Assembly: GCF_031157275.1 (NCBI RefSeq)
Contig: NZ_JAVIFW010000003.1
Coordinates: 434,001-498,000 of the forward strand
DNA from: Streptomyces sp. LHD-70
GTDB taxonomy: Bacteria; Actinomycetota; Actinomycetes; Streptomycetales; Streptomycetaceae
Direction of reading: 5' to 3'
Length of the DNA: 64,000 bases
Positions within the stretch are counted from its first letter, which is position 1. The number at the start of each line of letters is the position of its first letter. The notes under the pieces are model-generated. The model did no database searches and was not told the DNA's origin. It saw only the letters and a program-made list of their open reading frames with translations. Below are positions 42,471 through 51,233 of this stretch, in pieces. A program made the translations under genes and the position numbers.

Positions 42471-43793
42471 TCAGGCGCGCAGGGTGAGGGGCGGCGGGGT
42501 GCCGTTGAGGTAGTGGTCGCCGATGGCGCGCAGCCGGTGGCCGGGGGAGTCGAGCGCGGTCAGCATCCGCGCGTTGCGCCAGAACCGGTCGAGTCCGGTG
42601 GCCCGCCCGGTCGAGTCGGCGGCGGCGGTGAGTTCGAGGATGCGGGCGGTGATGCGGAGCGTCGACTGCGCGGTGACGGCTTCGGCGGCCGCGACCAGGA
42701 CCGCGATCTCGGCGCGCTCGTCGATGCCGAGCGCGGGCCCGGCGAGCAACCCGCGCGCGAGCGCCTCCGAGGCCCGCTCCACCACGGCGGCGGCGGTGTG
42801 CGCGGAGGTCGCCAACTCCCCGTAGGAGAGCAGCAGATACGGGTCCTCGGGCAGCGGGTCCGGGTACGCCGCGGGTTCCGTGGGCTCCGATGTCCCGCCC
42901 CAGCCCGGCGCGCCCAGGCCGGAGAAGCGGGCCGTGACCGGTGAACTCCCCTGCGGGTGAGCCCGGTTGACGTCACGCGCCTCGGCGAGGGCGCCCTCGG
43001 CGTTGCCCAGGCCGACCTGCGCGAGCATCAGCCGCAGCGCGAGCGGGGCCAGCGTGGTGAACGGCGAGATGGCGTGCTCGTCACGCGGCACGGACCCGAG
43101 TACCTGCGCCGCCGTCACCGGTACGTGCGCGAAGGTCACCGTTCCCGCGCCGGTGAGCCGCTGGCCGAGCCGGTCGTCCCGGGGGAGCGGGGTGACGCCC
43201 GGGTGCGCGGGGTCGACCAGGGCGACGAGGGTCCCGCCCGAGTCCGCGTGCGGGGCCGCGAGCACATACCGGTCGGCCACTACGCTCGCGGCCGCCAACT
43301 CCCGCCGTCCGTCCAGGAGATGGCCTGCGGGGGTGGGCGTCAGCGTGAGGCGCTCGGCCGACGACCGGGACGCGGCGGCCTCCGTGGCGCCGCCCCACAG
43401 CCACTGCTCCGCCACGGCACGCTCCTCGATCCGGGCCGCGCTGCGGGCCCCCGCGAACAAGCGGGGCGACCAGGCCAGGACGTAGTGCCTGCCGAGGAGT
43501 TCGCCGATTGAGCTGTCGGCGGCGGCGATCTGCCGTACGACGGTACACGCGGTCAGCCAGTCGCAGCCCCGGCCGTCCGGGCCCGGCGGTGCGAGGAAGG
43601 CGAGCAGCCCGCTCTCGCGCAGCCGGGCCACCTCGTCGAACGGCGGCTTCCCGGCCCGGTCCCGTACGGCTGCGTCCACCGCGAGGTCGTCGGCCACTTC
43701 GGCGGCGACCCGTAGCCAGGTGCTCCGGTCCGTGGGGGAGTCCACGCCGGCGGAGCCCAGGTACGGAGAGGAGCCGCTGGACGCATCGGACAC
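42471..43793 (-). CDS. Acyl-CoA dehydrogenase-fold flavoprotein, DszC/SfnB type
   Basis: 440 residues. Helical N domain with VARLRESGLLAFLAPPGPDG and VRQIAAADSSIGELLGRHY, beta domain VADRYVLAAPH, C domain ending RATGLDRFWRNARMLTALDSPGHRLRAIGDHYLNG. The end is the flavin-monooxygenase-like (DszC/SfnB) form of the acyl-CoA dehydrogenase fold, usually two-component and used in organosulfur breakdown. The next rightward genes are sulfur-linked. GGAGG lies 6 nt before the GTG. Confidence 0.85.
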   Translation of the reverse strand: MSDASSGSSPYLGSAGVDSPTDRSTWLRVAAEVADDLAVDAAVRDRAGKPPFDEVARLRESGLLAFLAPPGPDGRGCDWLTACTVVRQIAAADSSIGELLGRHYVLAWSPRLFAGARSAARIEERAVAEQWLWGGATEAAASRSSAERLTLTPTPAGHLLDGRRELAAASVVADRYVLAAPHADSGGTLVALVDPAHPGVTPLPRDDRLGQRLTGAGTVTFAHVPVTAAQVLGSVPRDEHAISPFTTLAPLALRLMLAQVGLGNAEGALAEARDVNRAHPQGSSPVTARFSGLGAPGWGGTSEPTEPAAYPDPLPEDPYLLLSYGELATSAHTAAAVVERASEALARGLLAGPALGIDERAEIAVLVAAAEAVTAQSTLRITARILELTAAADSTGRATGLDRFWRNARMLTALDSPGHRLRAIGDHYLNGTPPPLTLRA

Positions 43794-43851
43794 GGTGGAC
43801 CTCCGTGGTGCGGGGTGTGGGGGGTTCGCGGGGTGGTGCGGGCGGGGAGAC

Positions 43852-44035
43852 GGCCCTAGGTCCTGTCTTCAATCTCCCGTCGTCGCCCGAAGGGCGGCCC
43901 CGCGGCGTCAGGTGCGTGCTCTCGGCGCGCCGGGCAGGCGCCCTCGTACTGGACGTACTTGGGTGCTTGCCCGGTGCGGCGAGAGTGCGTGCATGGCGTC
44001 GCGGGGCAGACGGGAGATTGAAGACAGGGCCTAGG
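43852..44035. repeat. Long intergenic palindrome, copy 2
   Basis: Arms of about 80-90 bp face each other. The ends are nearly perfect: GGCCCTAGGTCCTGTCTTC at 43852 pairs with GAAGACAGGGCCTAGG up to 44035, and TTCAATCTCCCGTC with GACGGGAGATTGAA. The centre around 43945-43963 reads GTACTGGACGTACTTGGG and is shared, inverted, with the element at 25084-25209. It has no open frame and no transposase. It looks like a palindromic or MITE-like intergenic element. Confidence 0.75.
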
Positions 44036-45061
44036 TCAGGCGGAGCTGCTGCCGCCGCCCGTCCTTGCGGCCACCTCGGTCTGTGCCGATGCGCCCTCGG
44101 CGCGGGCGGCCTCGGTCTCCGGCGCCGTCTCCGCATCCGTCCCCGTATCTGTCCCCGCGTCCGCCTTCGCAGCCGTCTTCGCCTCGGGAGCGATCCGGGT
44201 CTGCTTGCGGTGCTCGCGGAAGGAGTGGGCGACTGCCGCGGCCCACAGCACGTAGATGAGCGCGTACACCACCCACTGCGTGGAGTCCGAGGCGTTCAGC
44301 CAGTCGCTCTTGAGGAGCGTACGGATGTTGGTGAGGACGATGACGCCGCCGACCGCGGAGCCGAGAAGGCGCGGCGGTACGTGCCGGACGAGCCACGCGG
44401 CGATCGGCGCGGCGATCAGGCCGCCGACGAGGAGGGCACCCGCCCACGCCAGGTCGACGCCCTCGGAGCCGAGGCCGAAGAGGAAGCCGAGGCTGGCGGC
44501 GACGGCGACGAGGAACTCGCTGGTGTCGACCGAACCGATCACCTTGCGCGGCTCCAGGCGCCCGCTGGCCAGGATCGCCGGGGTGCCCACGGGGCCCCAG
44601 CCGCCGCCTCCGGTGGCGTCGAGGAAGCCCGCCACCACGCCGAGCGGTGACAGGAACCGTTTGCGCAGCGGCTTGTTGAGGTTGCCGGTCGGCAGGCCGA
44701 GGAACGTGAACCGGGTCAGGACGTACGCGCCGAGGCCGAGCAGGATCAGCGCCATCACGGGCTCGGCGAGCTCCGTCGACAGGTTCGACAGGACGGTGGC
44801 ACCGGCGAACGCGCCGACCGCGCCGGGCAGTCCGATCTTCGCGACGACACGCCAGTCGACATTGCCGAAGCGCCAGTGCGCCACGCCGGAGGCCAGCGTG
44901 GTGCCGATCTCCGCGAGGTGCACGGTCGCCGACGCGGCCGCCGGGTTTGTGCCGAAGGCGAGGAGCAGGGTGGTGGACGTGACGCCATAGGCCATGCCGA
45001 GGCTGCCGTCCACGAGTTGGGCGCCGAGCCCGGCGAGGGCCAAGAGGATGAGCGTTCTCAC
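44036..45061 (-). CDS. TauE/SafE (TSUP) family sulfite/sulfur permease
   Basis: 341 residues with eight hydrophobic segments. Twin motifs AGLGAQLVDGSLGMAYGVTSTTLLL and LGVVAGFLDATGGGGWGPVGTPAIL are the two TSUP repeats. The C-terminal 70 residues are a Glu/Thr/Ala-rich tail. TSUP proteins move sulfite, thiosulfate or sulfonates across the membrane. The GTG start at 45061 is 11 nt after GGGAAGG. A longer reading to 45148 lacks a signal. Its promoter bears the same operator as the neighbouring Rrf2 gene. Confidence 0.85.
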   Translation of the reverse strand: MRTLILLALAGLGAQLVDGSLGMAYGVTSTTLLLAFGTNPAAASATVHLAEIGTTLASGVAHWRFGNVDWRVVAKIGLPGAVGAFAGATVLSNLSTELAEPVMALILLGLGAYVLTRFTFLGLPTGNLNKPLRKRFLSPLGVVAGFLDATGGGGWGPVGTPAILASGRLEPRKVIGSVDTSEFLVAVAASLGFLFGLGSEGVDLAWAGALLVGGLIAAPIAAWLVRHVPPRLLGSAVGGVIVLTNIRTLLKSDWLNASDSTQWVVYALIYVLWAAAVAHSFREHRKQTRIAPEAKTAAKADAGTDTGTDAETAPETEAARAEGASAQTEVAARTGGGSSSA

Positions 45062-45083
45062 GACGGCACGTACCTTCCCTAGT

Positions 45084-45106
45084 TTTCCCACTGAATTAGT
45101 AGGGAT
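45084..45106. promoter_or_regulatory. Rrf2-type operator candidate before the TSUP gene
   Basis: TTTCCCA-N9-TAGGGAT. Same architecture and spacing as TTTCCTA-N9-TAGGAAA at 45720-45742, consensus TTTCCYA-N9-TAGGRAW. It lies 22 nt upstream of the TSUP start. Confidence 0.6.
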
Positions 45107-45226
45107 AGTGTCCGTGAACTGCCGTACGAGCAAGCGGGTGTTCAGCAAATGGACAAAATCGTCTTGCTATTCGGGAAGCGGCAGGTCAGAAGTGTGCCGC
45201 TGGAGAGTGCCGCACGCGGGAGTTGC

Positions 45227-45685
45227 TCAGGGATTCGTCCACGCCGACGGATTGTCCGCCAACTCCGCGACCTCGGCGGGCAGTCCGGTGCACGCCACGT
45301 CCTCCAGGGAGACGCCGTCAAGGATCTGCCGGACGTTGGCGCGCAGCGCGATCCACAGCGGCAGCAGCGACTCGGCCGGTCCGGAGTACGACAATTCGGG
45401 CGGGCGCACTCCGCGTACCGATACCAACGGGCCGTCGACCGTGCGGATCACGTCCGCGATGCTGATCTCCGCGGCGGGACGTGCGAGACGGTAGCCGCCG
45501 TTGCCGCCGCGCTGACTGGTGACGAGGCCGCCGCGGCGCATGTCGTTGAGGATGCCCTCGAGGAATTTGTGCGGAATCTCCTGGGCCGCGGAGATCGTCT
45601 CGGCCTTCACGGGGTCGGTGTCCGTGCAGGCCGCGAGCTGCAGGGCCGCCCGTACCGCGTAGTCCGCTCTGGCTGAGATGCGCAT
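45227..45685 (-). CDS. Rrf2-family transcriptional regulator
   Basis: 152 residues: MRISARADYAVRAALQLA, ISAAQEIPHKFLEGILNDMRRGGLVTSQRGGNGGYRLARPAAEISIADVIRTVDGPL. This is a complete Rrf2 winged helix. Only two widely spaced Cys are present (LAACT and DVACT), so an IscR-like Fe-S cluster is unlikely; CymR-type sulfur sensing fits better. It is read toward the TSUP gene. The ATG at 45685 is 34 nt from a palindromic operator. Confidence 0.9.
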   Translation of the reverse strand: MRISARADYAVRAALQLAACTDTDPVKAETISAAQEIPHKFLEGILNDMRRGGLVTSQRGGNGGYRLARPAAEISIADVIRTVDGPLVSVRGVRPPELSYSGPAESLLPLWIALRANVRQILDGVSLEDVACTGLPAEVAELADNPSAWTNP

Positions 45686-45719
45686 GCCCGCATTATCGCC
45701 CACTGGCGGCGCCGGGCCA

Positions 45720-45742
45720 TTTCCTACTACTCTGATAGGAAA
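45720..45742. promoter_or_regulatory. Rrf2-type operator candidate in the divergent promoter
   Basis: TTTCCTA-N9-TAGGAAA, a perfect 7-bp inverted repeat between the Rrf2 gene and the Cys leader. It matches the TSUP site, so autoregulation and control of the leader transcript are likely. Confidence 0.65.
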
Positions 45743-45807
45743 GTGTGGCCGTCCGTCGGCCACTGGCACTTCGACGCGGGTCCGCGAGGACGCGCAGTAG
45801 GGACGCC

Positions 45808-45909
45808 ATGTCACGCAACCAGCAGCCGCTCGTACGCCGTCGGCACGTCGACTTCCGTCGCGTCGCCAGCGCCGTCTGCGTCGTCTGCTGCGCGTGCTGT
45901 CGCGACTGA
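45808..45909 (+). CDS. Cys-rich leader peptide (attenuator)
   Basis: 33 codons from ATG 45808 to TGA. The N part has LVRRRHVDFRRVASAVC, matching the RRHVDL-x-R-x-x-S-x-x-C pattern of small leader peptides found ahead of sulfur genes in Streptomyces. The tail has five Cys within eight residues (positions 24-31), spaced as a charged-tRNA sensor. It lies 55 nt before the winged-helix gene and downstream of the Rrf2 operator. Cys-dependent ribosome stalling is the inferred role. Confidence 0.7.
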   Translation: MSRNQQPLVRRRHVDFRRVASAVCVVCCACCRD

Positions 45910-45964
45910 CGCACCCCTGCTCCGCACCTCCGCCCTCCCTCCGGACCCAGCGAATCGAGAAGCC

Positions 45965-46546
45965 ATGACCACGGCCACACCCAGCCGCACCACCACCCCC
46001 GCCGCCCCGCGTGTCCCGCAGGCGACCCGCCACCTCCGGCTCGTACGTGAGGACGCCCGCGAGTTCGTCGGATATCTGGTCCTGCTCCCGGCGGGCGCCG
46101 ATCCGACCGAGCTGTTCGCACGCAGCGGCATCCGCCCGGAGGTGCACGCCCTCGCCCCCACCGGCACCCCCCGCACCGGCCCGCCGCCCGCACCCGAATC
46201 CCGCGCGGACGCCCCGCACGGCAACGCTCCGGTCGACGCCCCGCACGACACCCCGCCCGACGCCCTGCGCCTCGACGCCGAACGGCGCGTCGCCGTGCTC
46301 GACGGGCGTGAACTCGACCTGACCTACCTGGAGTTCGAGCTCCTCGCCCAGCTCACCGGGCATCCGCACCGGGTGTACTCCAGGGAGTACCTCGTCGGCC
46401 ACGTATGGGGTTACGGACACGTCGGCGACGGCCGCACCGTGGACGTCCACATCGCCCGCCTGCGCCGCAAGTTCGGCCCGACGCACCGCGGCCGGATCGT
46501 GACGGTGCGCCGCGTCGGATACAAGTACGTGCCGGACGCCTCCTGA
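45965..46546 (+). CDS. Stand-alone OmpR-type winged-helix DNA-binding protein
   Basis: 193 residues. The C-terminal domain (about 100-193) is a Trans_reg_C winged helix: RLDAERRVAVLDGRELDLTYLEFELLAQL, then SREYLVGHVWGYG, VDVHIARLRRKFG and VRRVGYKYVP. The N part (HLRLVREDAREFVGYLVLLPAGADP) is not a receiver and has no phospho-Asp. A Pro/Ala/His-rich linker lies between. ATG 45965 follows GAGAAG. The Cys leader immediately upstream places it in a sulfur regulatory circuit. Confidence 0.85.
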   Translation: MTTATPSRTTTPAAPRVPQATRHLRLVREDAREFVGYLVLLPAGADPTELFARSGIRPEVHALAPTGTPRTGPPPAPESRADAPHGNAPVDAPHDTPPDALRLDAERRVAVLDGRELDLTYLEFELLAQLTGHPHRVYSREYLVGHVWGYGHVGDGRTVDVHIARLRRKFGPTHRGRIVTVRRVGYKYVPDAS

Positions 46547-46589
46547 GACGCCCGGCACGCACTCAGCCCTGCCATCGAACGAACCGGTG

Positions 46590-49334
46590 TCACTCCACCC
46601 GCAACTCGCCGATGCCGGGCCTGTCCTCGGATCCCGCGCCTTCCGACGTGCCCCGGACGCTCACGCGGACATGGCGTGCCACCACGCTCTGCGCCAGCTC
46701 ACCCGAGTCCGGGTCGACGGTGACACGCTGCCAGTGCCGTCCGTCGAGGGAGGTCTCCACGCGGTGCGACGCGGGGCGCGGCTCGGTCCACGTGATGTCG
46801 ACACGCCGGAGTGTGGCGGGGCGGGCCAGGCCGACACGCAGGCTGTCCTCGCGCGCCTCGGGCACCCACGCCGTGGCCGTGCTGCCGTCGACGGCGGCCT
46901 CCGCGTACCGGCCGGGCTCGGGCGTGTTGCCGCTCACCGGGCGGCAACGGGCCAGGTTCGCCGTCGGTTCGAGGTCGGGGCGGCGGGTCTTGAGGATCGC
47001 GGGCGCCCCCTGGCTCACCGTCACGCGGCCCTGCGGCCCCGTCACGTCGAACGGCTTCCCCTCGACCAGGCGCACGGCACTGGTCCGCGGTCCGAGCTCG
47101 ATGTCGAAGGTCCGGCCCTGCCAGCGCACGCCACGCAGGTTGACGCCACTCTTCAACTGCGGCGGCAGCATGGGGTCGACGCGTACGTGGTCCTCGCGCC
47201 AGCGCAGTCCCGTCAGACCGTGTGTGAACACTTGGAGGAAGCCGCCCTTGCCGGTGAGGAAGTCCTGCGCGGGCGAGCCCGCGAGCGGGTCCTCCGCGCC
47301 GGCCTTGTCGCCGCGCGCCTCGGAGAACTGCGCGAACGGGCCGCGGACGAACGGCTTGATGGACCGCAGCAGATACGTGTACGCCGAACAGCCCGGCTCG
47401 CCGTTCGTGGCGGCGCCGATCGCGTGCACCGAGTCCGTCATCGCGGGCCCGTCGGGGTCGGTGCGCGCCGCGTAGTAGTCGAGCGTGTTCCTCGCCGTCT
47501 CCGCGGACATGGGACACTCCAGCGGGTACTGAAGGAGCACGGTGTCGGCCTGCTTGATCGTCGAGCCCTTGTACCCGTCGTACTGCAGGAAGACCTTCTT
47601 GTCCTTGTCGTACGGGACACGGAGCTTGTCGGCGATCAACTCCCAGCGGGCGGGCGCCTGTTCGCCGACGAGGGCGGCCGCGCGGGTCGCGTTGCGCAGG
47701 GCCGTCGCGGCACCGGCGTTGGTGAACGCGCCGTCGTTCACGCCGTTGCTGTACTCGTCGGGACCGGCCACGTCGTGGACGGAGTAGCTGCCGTCGCCGT
47801 TGCGCTCCGCGCGGTCGGCCCAGAACTCGGCGATGCCCTTCAGGACCGGCCAGCCGCGCTCGCGCAGCCAGGTGCGGTCGCCGGTGCCCTGGTAGTACTG
47901 CCACACGGCGAGCGCGATGTCGCCCTGGAGGTGGTTCTGGGTGCGGCAGTGCGGCGGGTCCCAGCTGTGGCACTCCTTCCACAGATCGCCCTTCGCCCCG
48001 CTGGTCCAGGCGTAGAACAGGCCGGAGTGGCCGAGTTTGCGGGCGTTGGCGCGCGCTGCCGTGCGGGTGCGGTAGCGGTAGTCGACGACGGAGCGGGCGA
48101 GTTCGGGGTCGAAGGCGAGCAGGCTCGGGAACATCCACGTCTCGGCGTCCCAGAACACCAGACCCGCGTAGTTGTCGCTGGTGAGGCCGGTGGGCGCGAT
48201 GCTGTCGGACGCGCCCGCGCGCAGGTTGGAGAGCAGGCCGTAGCGGGCGGAGCGGGCCCAGGCCTGGAGGTCGGGGCGGCCCGGGATCTCGACGTCGCCG
48301 CTCCACAGCCTCCGCCAGGTGTCGCGGTGCGCGGCGAAGGCGGAGTCCCAGCCGCGCTCGGCGGCGCGCCGCGAGGCCCGCACCGCCGACACGCCGGGGC
48401 GCGGGGAGGTCAACTCCGTGTCCACACCTACGTACTTGGTCAGGTCGTAGCTGCGTCCCGCCCGGACCGGGAAGTCGACGGACTGACGTGCGGTCAGGTC
48501 GGCGGCGGCCCGCGGAGCCGACGCGGGTCGGGCCTCCACTCCCCGGCCGGGGCGCAGCGTGGAGGCCACGGTCCCGTCGACCTTCGTGCCGTCCGTGCGG
48601 AACGACACGCCTACCGTGCCGTTCTCCGTCCGGGGGCCGCCGGTCTGGCTCATCCGCCGGGCGCCACGGCCGTCCAGTACGTCGGTGACGGTCGCGTCGC
48701 CGTTCCAGTGCGGTGTCATGCGCAGCCGTACGGCGCCCACGTGCGGGTTGTTGCGGTCGGCGAGGACGTCGTACACCAGGTCGGTGCTGCGGCCGTCGGC
48801 GGAGGTCCAGGTGAACGAGGTGCGGACCAGGCCGCAGGCGAGGAACTGGGTCTGCCGGTAGCGGCTGATGCGCGAGGCGGGTGTGCCGGGGCCGAAGGTG
48901 TCCTTTCCGGTGTTGACCGTCAGGCCCGACCAGTTGGGCAGCGCCGCCACGGCCTGGAGGTTCTTGGCGGTCTCCGGGTTGTTCGCGTACAGGCCGGAGA
49001 CGAAGGATCCGTCGTAGCGCGGGGTGAACAGCGGCCAGCCCGTCTTGGCGTCGGAGTCGGCGTAGCCACTGCCGCGCGGCGGCACGCGCTGTCCGAGGTA
49101 GCCGTTGCCGACGTAGGCGTGGTGCAGCTCCTTCGGGTCGATGCGGGAGGACGAAAGCGCCCAGTCGTCCGAGGAGCGGGGGTGGCCTTCGGCCGGGCAG
49201 CTACCGGCCGACGGGCCATGGGAGGGGAGCGCCTGGGGCGCCGGCGCGTCGGGCTTTGCCGACGCCACCGGTGGGACGGCCCCGGCGAGCAGCGCGGTGA
49301 GCGTGCAGGCCAGCAGGCGCGAGGAGTACTTCAT
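46590..49334 (-). CDS. Secreted GH65-family glycosidase/phosphorylase with discoidin domain
   Basis: 914 residues. Sec signal to about VASAKP, N-terminal beta domain (HHAYVGNGYLGQRVPP, FTPRYDGSFVSGLYANN), then an alpha/alpha barrel with GLVFWDAETWMFPSLLAFDPE and VAGPDEYSNGVNDGAFTN, where the Glu of GPDEYS is the general acid of GH65. The C-terminal 130 residues are a discoidin/F5-8-type C domain (GRYAEAAVDGSTATAWVP). GH65 acts on trehalose, kojibiose, maltose or similar; export and discoidin fit an acid-trehalase-like hydrolase. GGAG lies 5 nt before the ATG. Confidence 0.88.
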   Translation of the reverse strand: MKYSSRLLACTLTALLAGAVPPVASAKPDAPAPQALPSHGPSAGSCPAEGHPRSSDDWALSSSRIDPKELHHAYVGNGYLGQRVPPRGSGYADSDAKTGWPLFTPRYDGSFVSGLYANNPETAKNLQAVAALPNWSGLTVNTGKDTFGPGTPASRISRYRQTQFLACGLVRTSFTWTSADGRSTDLVYDVLADRNNPHVGAVRLRMTPHWNGDATVTDVLDGRGARRMSQTGGPRTENGTVGVSFRTDGTKVDGTVASTLRPGRGVEARPASAPRAAADLTARQSVDFPVRAGRSYDLTKYVGVDTELTSPRPGVSAVRASRRAAERGWDSAFAAHRDTWRRLWSGDVEIPGRPDLQAWARSARYGLLSNLRAGASDSIAPTGLTSDNYAGLVFWDAETWMFPSLLAFDPELARSVVDYRYRTRTAARANARKLGHSGLFYAWTSGAKGDLWKECHSWDPPHCRTQNHLQGDIALAVWQYYQGTGDRTWLRERGWPVLKGIAEFWADRAERNGDGSYSVHDVAGPDEYSNGVNDGAFTNAGAATALRNATRAAALVGEQAPARWELIADKLRVPYDKDKKVFLQYDGYKGSTIKQADTVLLQYPLECPMSAETARNTLDYYAARTDPDGPAMTDSVHAIGAATNGEPGCSAYTYLLRSIKPFVRGPFAQFSEARGDKAGAEDPLAGSPAQDFLTGKGGFLQVFTHGLTGLRWREDHVRVDPMLPPQLKSGVNLRGVRWQGRTFDIELGPRTSAVRLVEGKPFDVTGPQGRVTVSQGAPAILKTRRPDLEPTANLARCRPVSGNTPEPGRYAEAAVDGSTATAWVPEAREDSLRVGLARPATLRRVDITWTEPRPASHRVETSLDGRHWQRVTVDPDSGELAQSVVARHVRVSVRGTSEGAGSEDRPGIGELRVE

Positions 49335-49453
49335 CGCTACTCCGTGCTCTGTGCGGTGAGGGTGGAGGGTGGTGCGAGCGGTGGTGCGGGGGAATGCAGG
49401 TGAGCCGACCGTAGAGAGGTGAACGGAACACGTCAACCATCCCGTCACATCGT

Positions 49454-49472
49454 TCAACTATTGAAGAGTTGA
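49454..49472. promoter_or_regulatory. Inverted repeat upstream of the GH65 gene
   Basis: TCAACT (49454-49459) and AGTTGA (49467-49472) are separated by 7 nt, 120 nt before the GH65 start. The half-sites are A/T-rich against the local background, as in LacI- or TetR-type operators. 49335-49534 contains nothing else I can call. Confidence 0.35.
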
Positions 49473-49534
49473 GTCGCGATTCCCGCTCCGCCCGCACCGC
49501 GCGGCGAACCCAGCCCTCACTTTGTGAAGCGGGC

Positions 49535-49759
49535 CTACGCCAGCCCTTCCGGGTTGAGTTCGGAGCGGCGCACCGCCTCGGCGGGCAGGCCCCAGCGCTT
49601 GAGGGCCGCGCGGTACTCGCCGATCACGGTCCTGTCGTCGGTCGCGTAGAACGTCAACGGCGGCGTGGAACCTGCCGAGTTGACGACTTCGAGGGTGCCG
49701 CAGCCGGTCCCGGCCGAGTGGCTCGACCTGGCGCAGAAGCACCGGGTGCACCGCACCAC
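49535..49759 (-). pseudogene. Uncertain short frame, possible gene remnant
   Basis: A 74-residue frame whose last 50 residues (from about LTFYATDDRTVIGEYRAAL to RRSELNPEGLA) look like a real protein end, while the start is Cys/Ser-rich and not protein-like. It has no ribosome site. I do not recognise the family. With the acyl-CoA synthetase fragment just upstream it looks like a decayed locus. Confidence 0.4.
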
Positions 49760-49767
49760 CTGGTGCC

Positions 49768-49947
49768 CAGCACCCGGTCGCCGGGCGCGACGCCGAGGCC
49801 GGTCAGGCCCGTACCGACCCGGGTGGCCCGCTCGAACAGCGGGCCCGAGCGATGGACACGGCCGTCATACACCAGCGCCTCGTGATCACCGAGGCGTTCC
49901 CGTGCGTTCTCGGCGAGGAGGGCGAGACTCGGAGAGCGATCGAGCAT
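49768..49947 (-). pseudogene. N-terminal fragment of an acyl-CoA synthetase (AMP-dependent)
   Basis: About 60 residues from ATG 49947 (LLAENARERLGDHEALVYDG, then FERATRVGTGLTGLGVAPGDRVL) match the start of AMP-binding acyl-CoA/fatty-acid synthetases. These normally exceed 500 residues. After GDRVL the frame loses similarity and no AMP motif (TSGTTGxPK) follows, so it is a truncated gene. 49948-50112 shows nothing callable. Confidence 0.6.
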
Positions 49948-50112
49948 CGGGGCACCTGCCTTCCGGGGCGGAGCGGCTCGGACTCCGCGCCATGCTGCCG
50001 GAACTCGCGGGGCCGGTAAGAGACCGGGAGCGGCACCTCCTGCCGGAACCGGCCAGGCCCACCTGGGTGCCCCCACGCGGCGTGCGCCCGCCGGACCGCC
50101 GAGGATCGTGCC

Positions 50113-51192
50113 ATGTCACCGCCCGCCCGACGGAGCCCCGAGCGCGGTGCGCGCGCCCTGCTGCCCGCCGCGGCACGGGCCGGCCGCCGCACGGCCGAGC
50201 TGCCCTGGCGCGGTGCCCTCATCGGCCTCGTCGTGCTGCTCGCCCTGTTCGGCACCGGTGTCGGCCTCTACCTCGACGAACGCTCCGTACGCCAGCGGCC
50301 CGTGCACGTCGGCGCCCACCGCGAGGACGACCGCCTCGACGTCGAGGTCACCGTGCAGCGCACCAGCCCCGGCGACCGGCGCATGACCCTGCAGCTGTAC
50401 GCGCAGGCGCGCGGCAAGTACGCGGATCCGGTCGGGAACCCCGACACGGACATGACGATCCTCACCAACGACCCGGACCACGACGAGCTGAAGTTCGACA
50501 AGGAGAGCCCGGTCTGGCGCAGGGAGTTCCAGCTCACCCTCTCCGCGGGCACCCCGTCCGACTACCCCTTCGACCGGTACGAGACCCACCTGGCGCTGAC
50601 CGCGACCACCACCGGATCGGACGCCGTGCCGATCGCCCTCACCTACCGCGACGAGGACCCGAACTTCGCGATCGACCCGGGCGGCACGTCGTACGACGAC
50701 GCGGTGGCGGGCATCGAAGGCACCGTCAAACGCTCCCGGTCCACGTTCATCATGGCCTGGTTCATGATCGCCGCGATGTGGGCGATCGCCCTCGCGGTGG
50801 CCGTCGCCTGCTGGCTGGTCGTGGGCCAGCGCCGCGGCCTCGTCTGGCCCGCGCTCGGCTGGATGGCGGCGAGCCTGTTCGCCCTGGTCGGCCTCCGCAA
50901 CGCGGCCCCCGGCTCACCGCCCAACGGCTGCCTGCTCGACTACGCCGCGTTCTACTGGGCCGAGGCGCTCATCGCGCTCAGCCTGACGCGGCTCGTCTTC
51001 CACGGCATCCACCTCGAACACCACACGGGCGGGCCCATCGACCCACTGCTGTCCGGCAACGGCAACGGCAACGGCAACCGCAACCGCAACGGCTCGGGCT
51101 CCCGTGGGCCGACACGACTGCGCCGCCGCGGAACACCGGCAGGAAGCCGGGTCCGCGGCGGCGGACGTCGTACGGGCGAGGACGCGGCGTAG
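50113..51192 (+). CDS. DUF4436 membrane protein
   Basis: 359 residues. A membrane helix at about 35-52 (ALIGLVVLLALFGTGVGLYL), an extracytoplasmic beta domain (LQLYAQARGKYADP, DYPFDRYETHLAL) and three further helices (AWFMIAAMWAIALAVAVACWLVV, PALGWMAASLFALVGLRNA). The tail has Gly-Asn/Arg-Asn repeats from a hexanucleotide run at 51055-51096. This fits DUF4436, of unknown function, whose soluble domain resembles receptor ectodomains. The ATG is at 50113. The two downstream genes are convergent. Confidence 0.85.
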   Translation: MSPPARRSPERGARALLPAAARAGRRTAELPWRGALIGLVVLLALFGTGVGLYLDERSVRQRPVHVGAHREDDRLDVEVTVQRTSPGDRRMTLQLYAQARGKYADPVGNPDTDMTILTNDPDHDELKFDKESPVWRREFQLTLSAGTPSDYPFDRYETHLALTATTTGSDAVPIALTYRDEDPNFAIDPGGTSYDDAVAGIEGTVKRSRSTFIMAWFMIAAMWAIALAVAVACWLVVGQRRGLVWPALGWMAASLFALVGLRNAAPGSPPNGCLLDYAAFYWAEALIALSLTRLVFHGIHLEHHTGGPIDPLLSGNGNGNGNRNRNGSGSRGPTRLRRRGTPAGSRVRGGGRRTGEDAA

Positions 51193-51233
51193 GGCCCTGG
51201 GGACTCTGCGGAGACCCGGCGCGTCCGGAGGGC

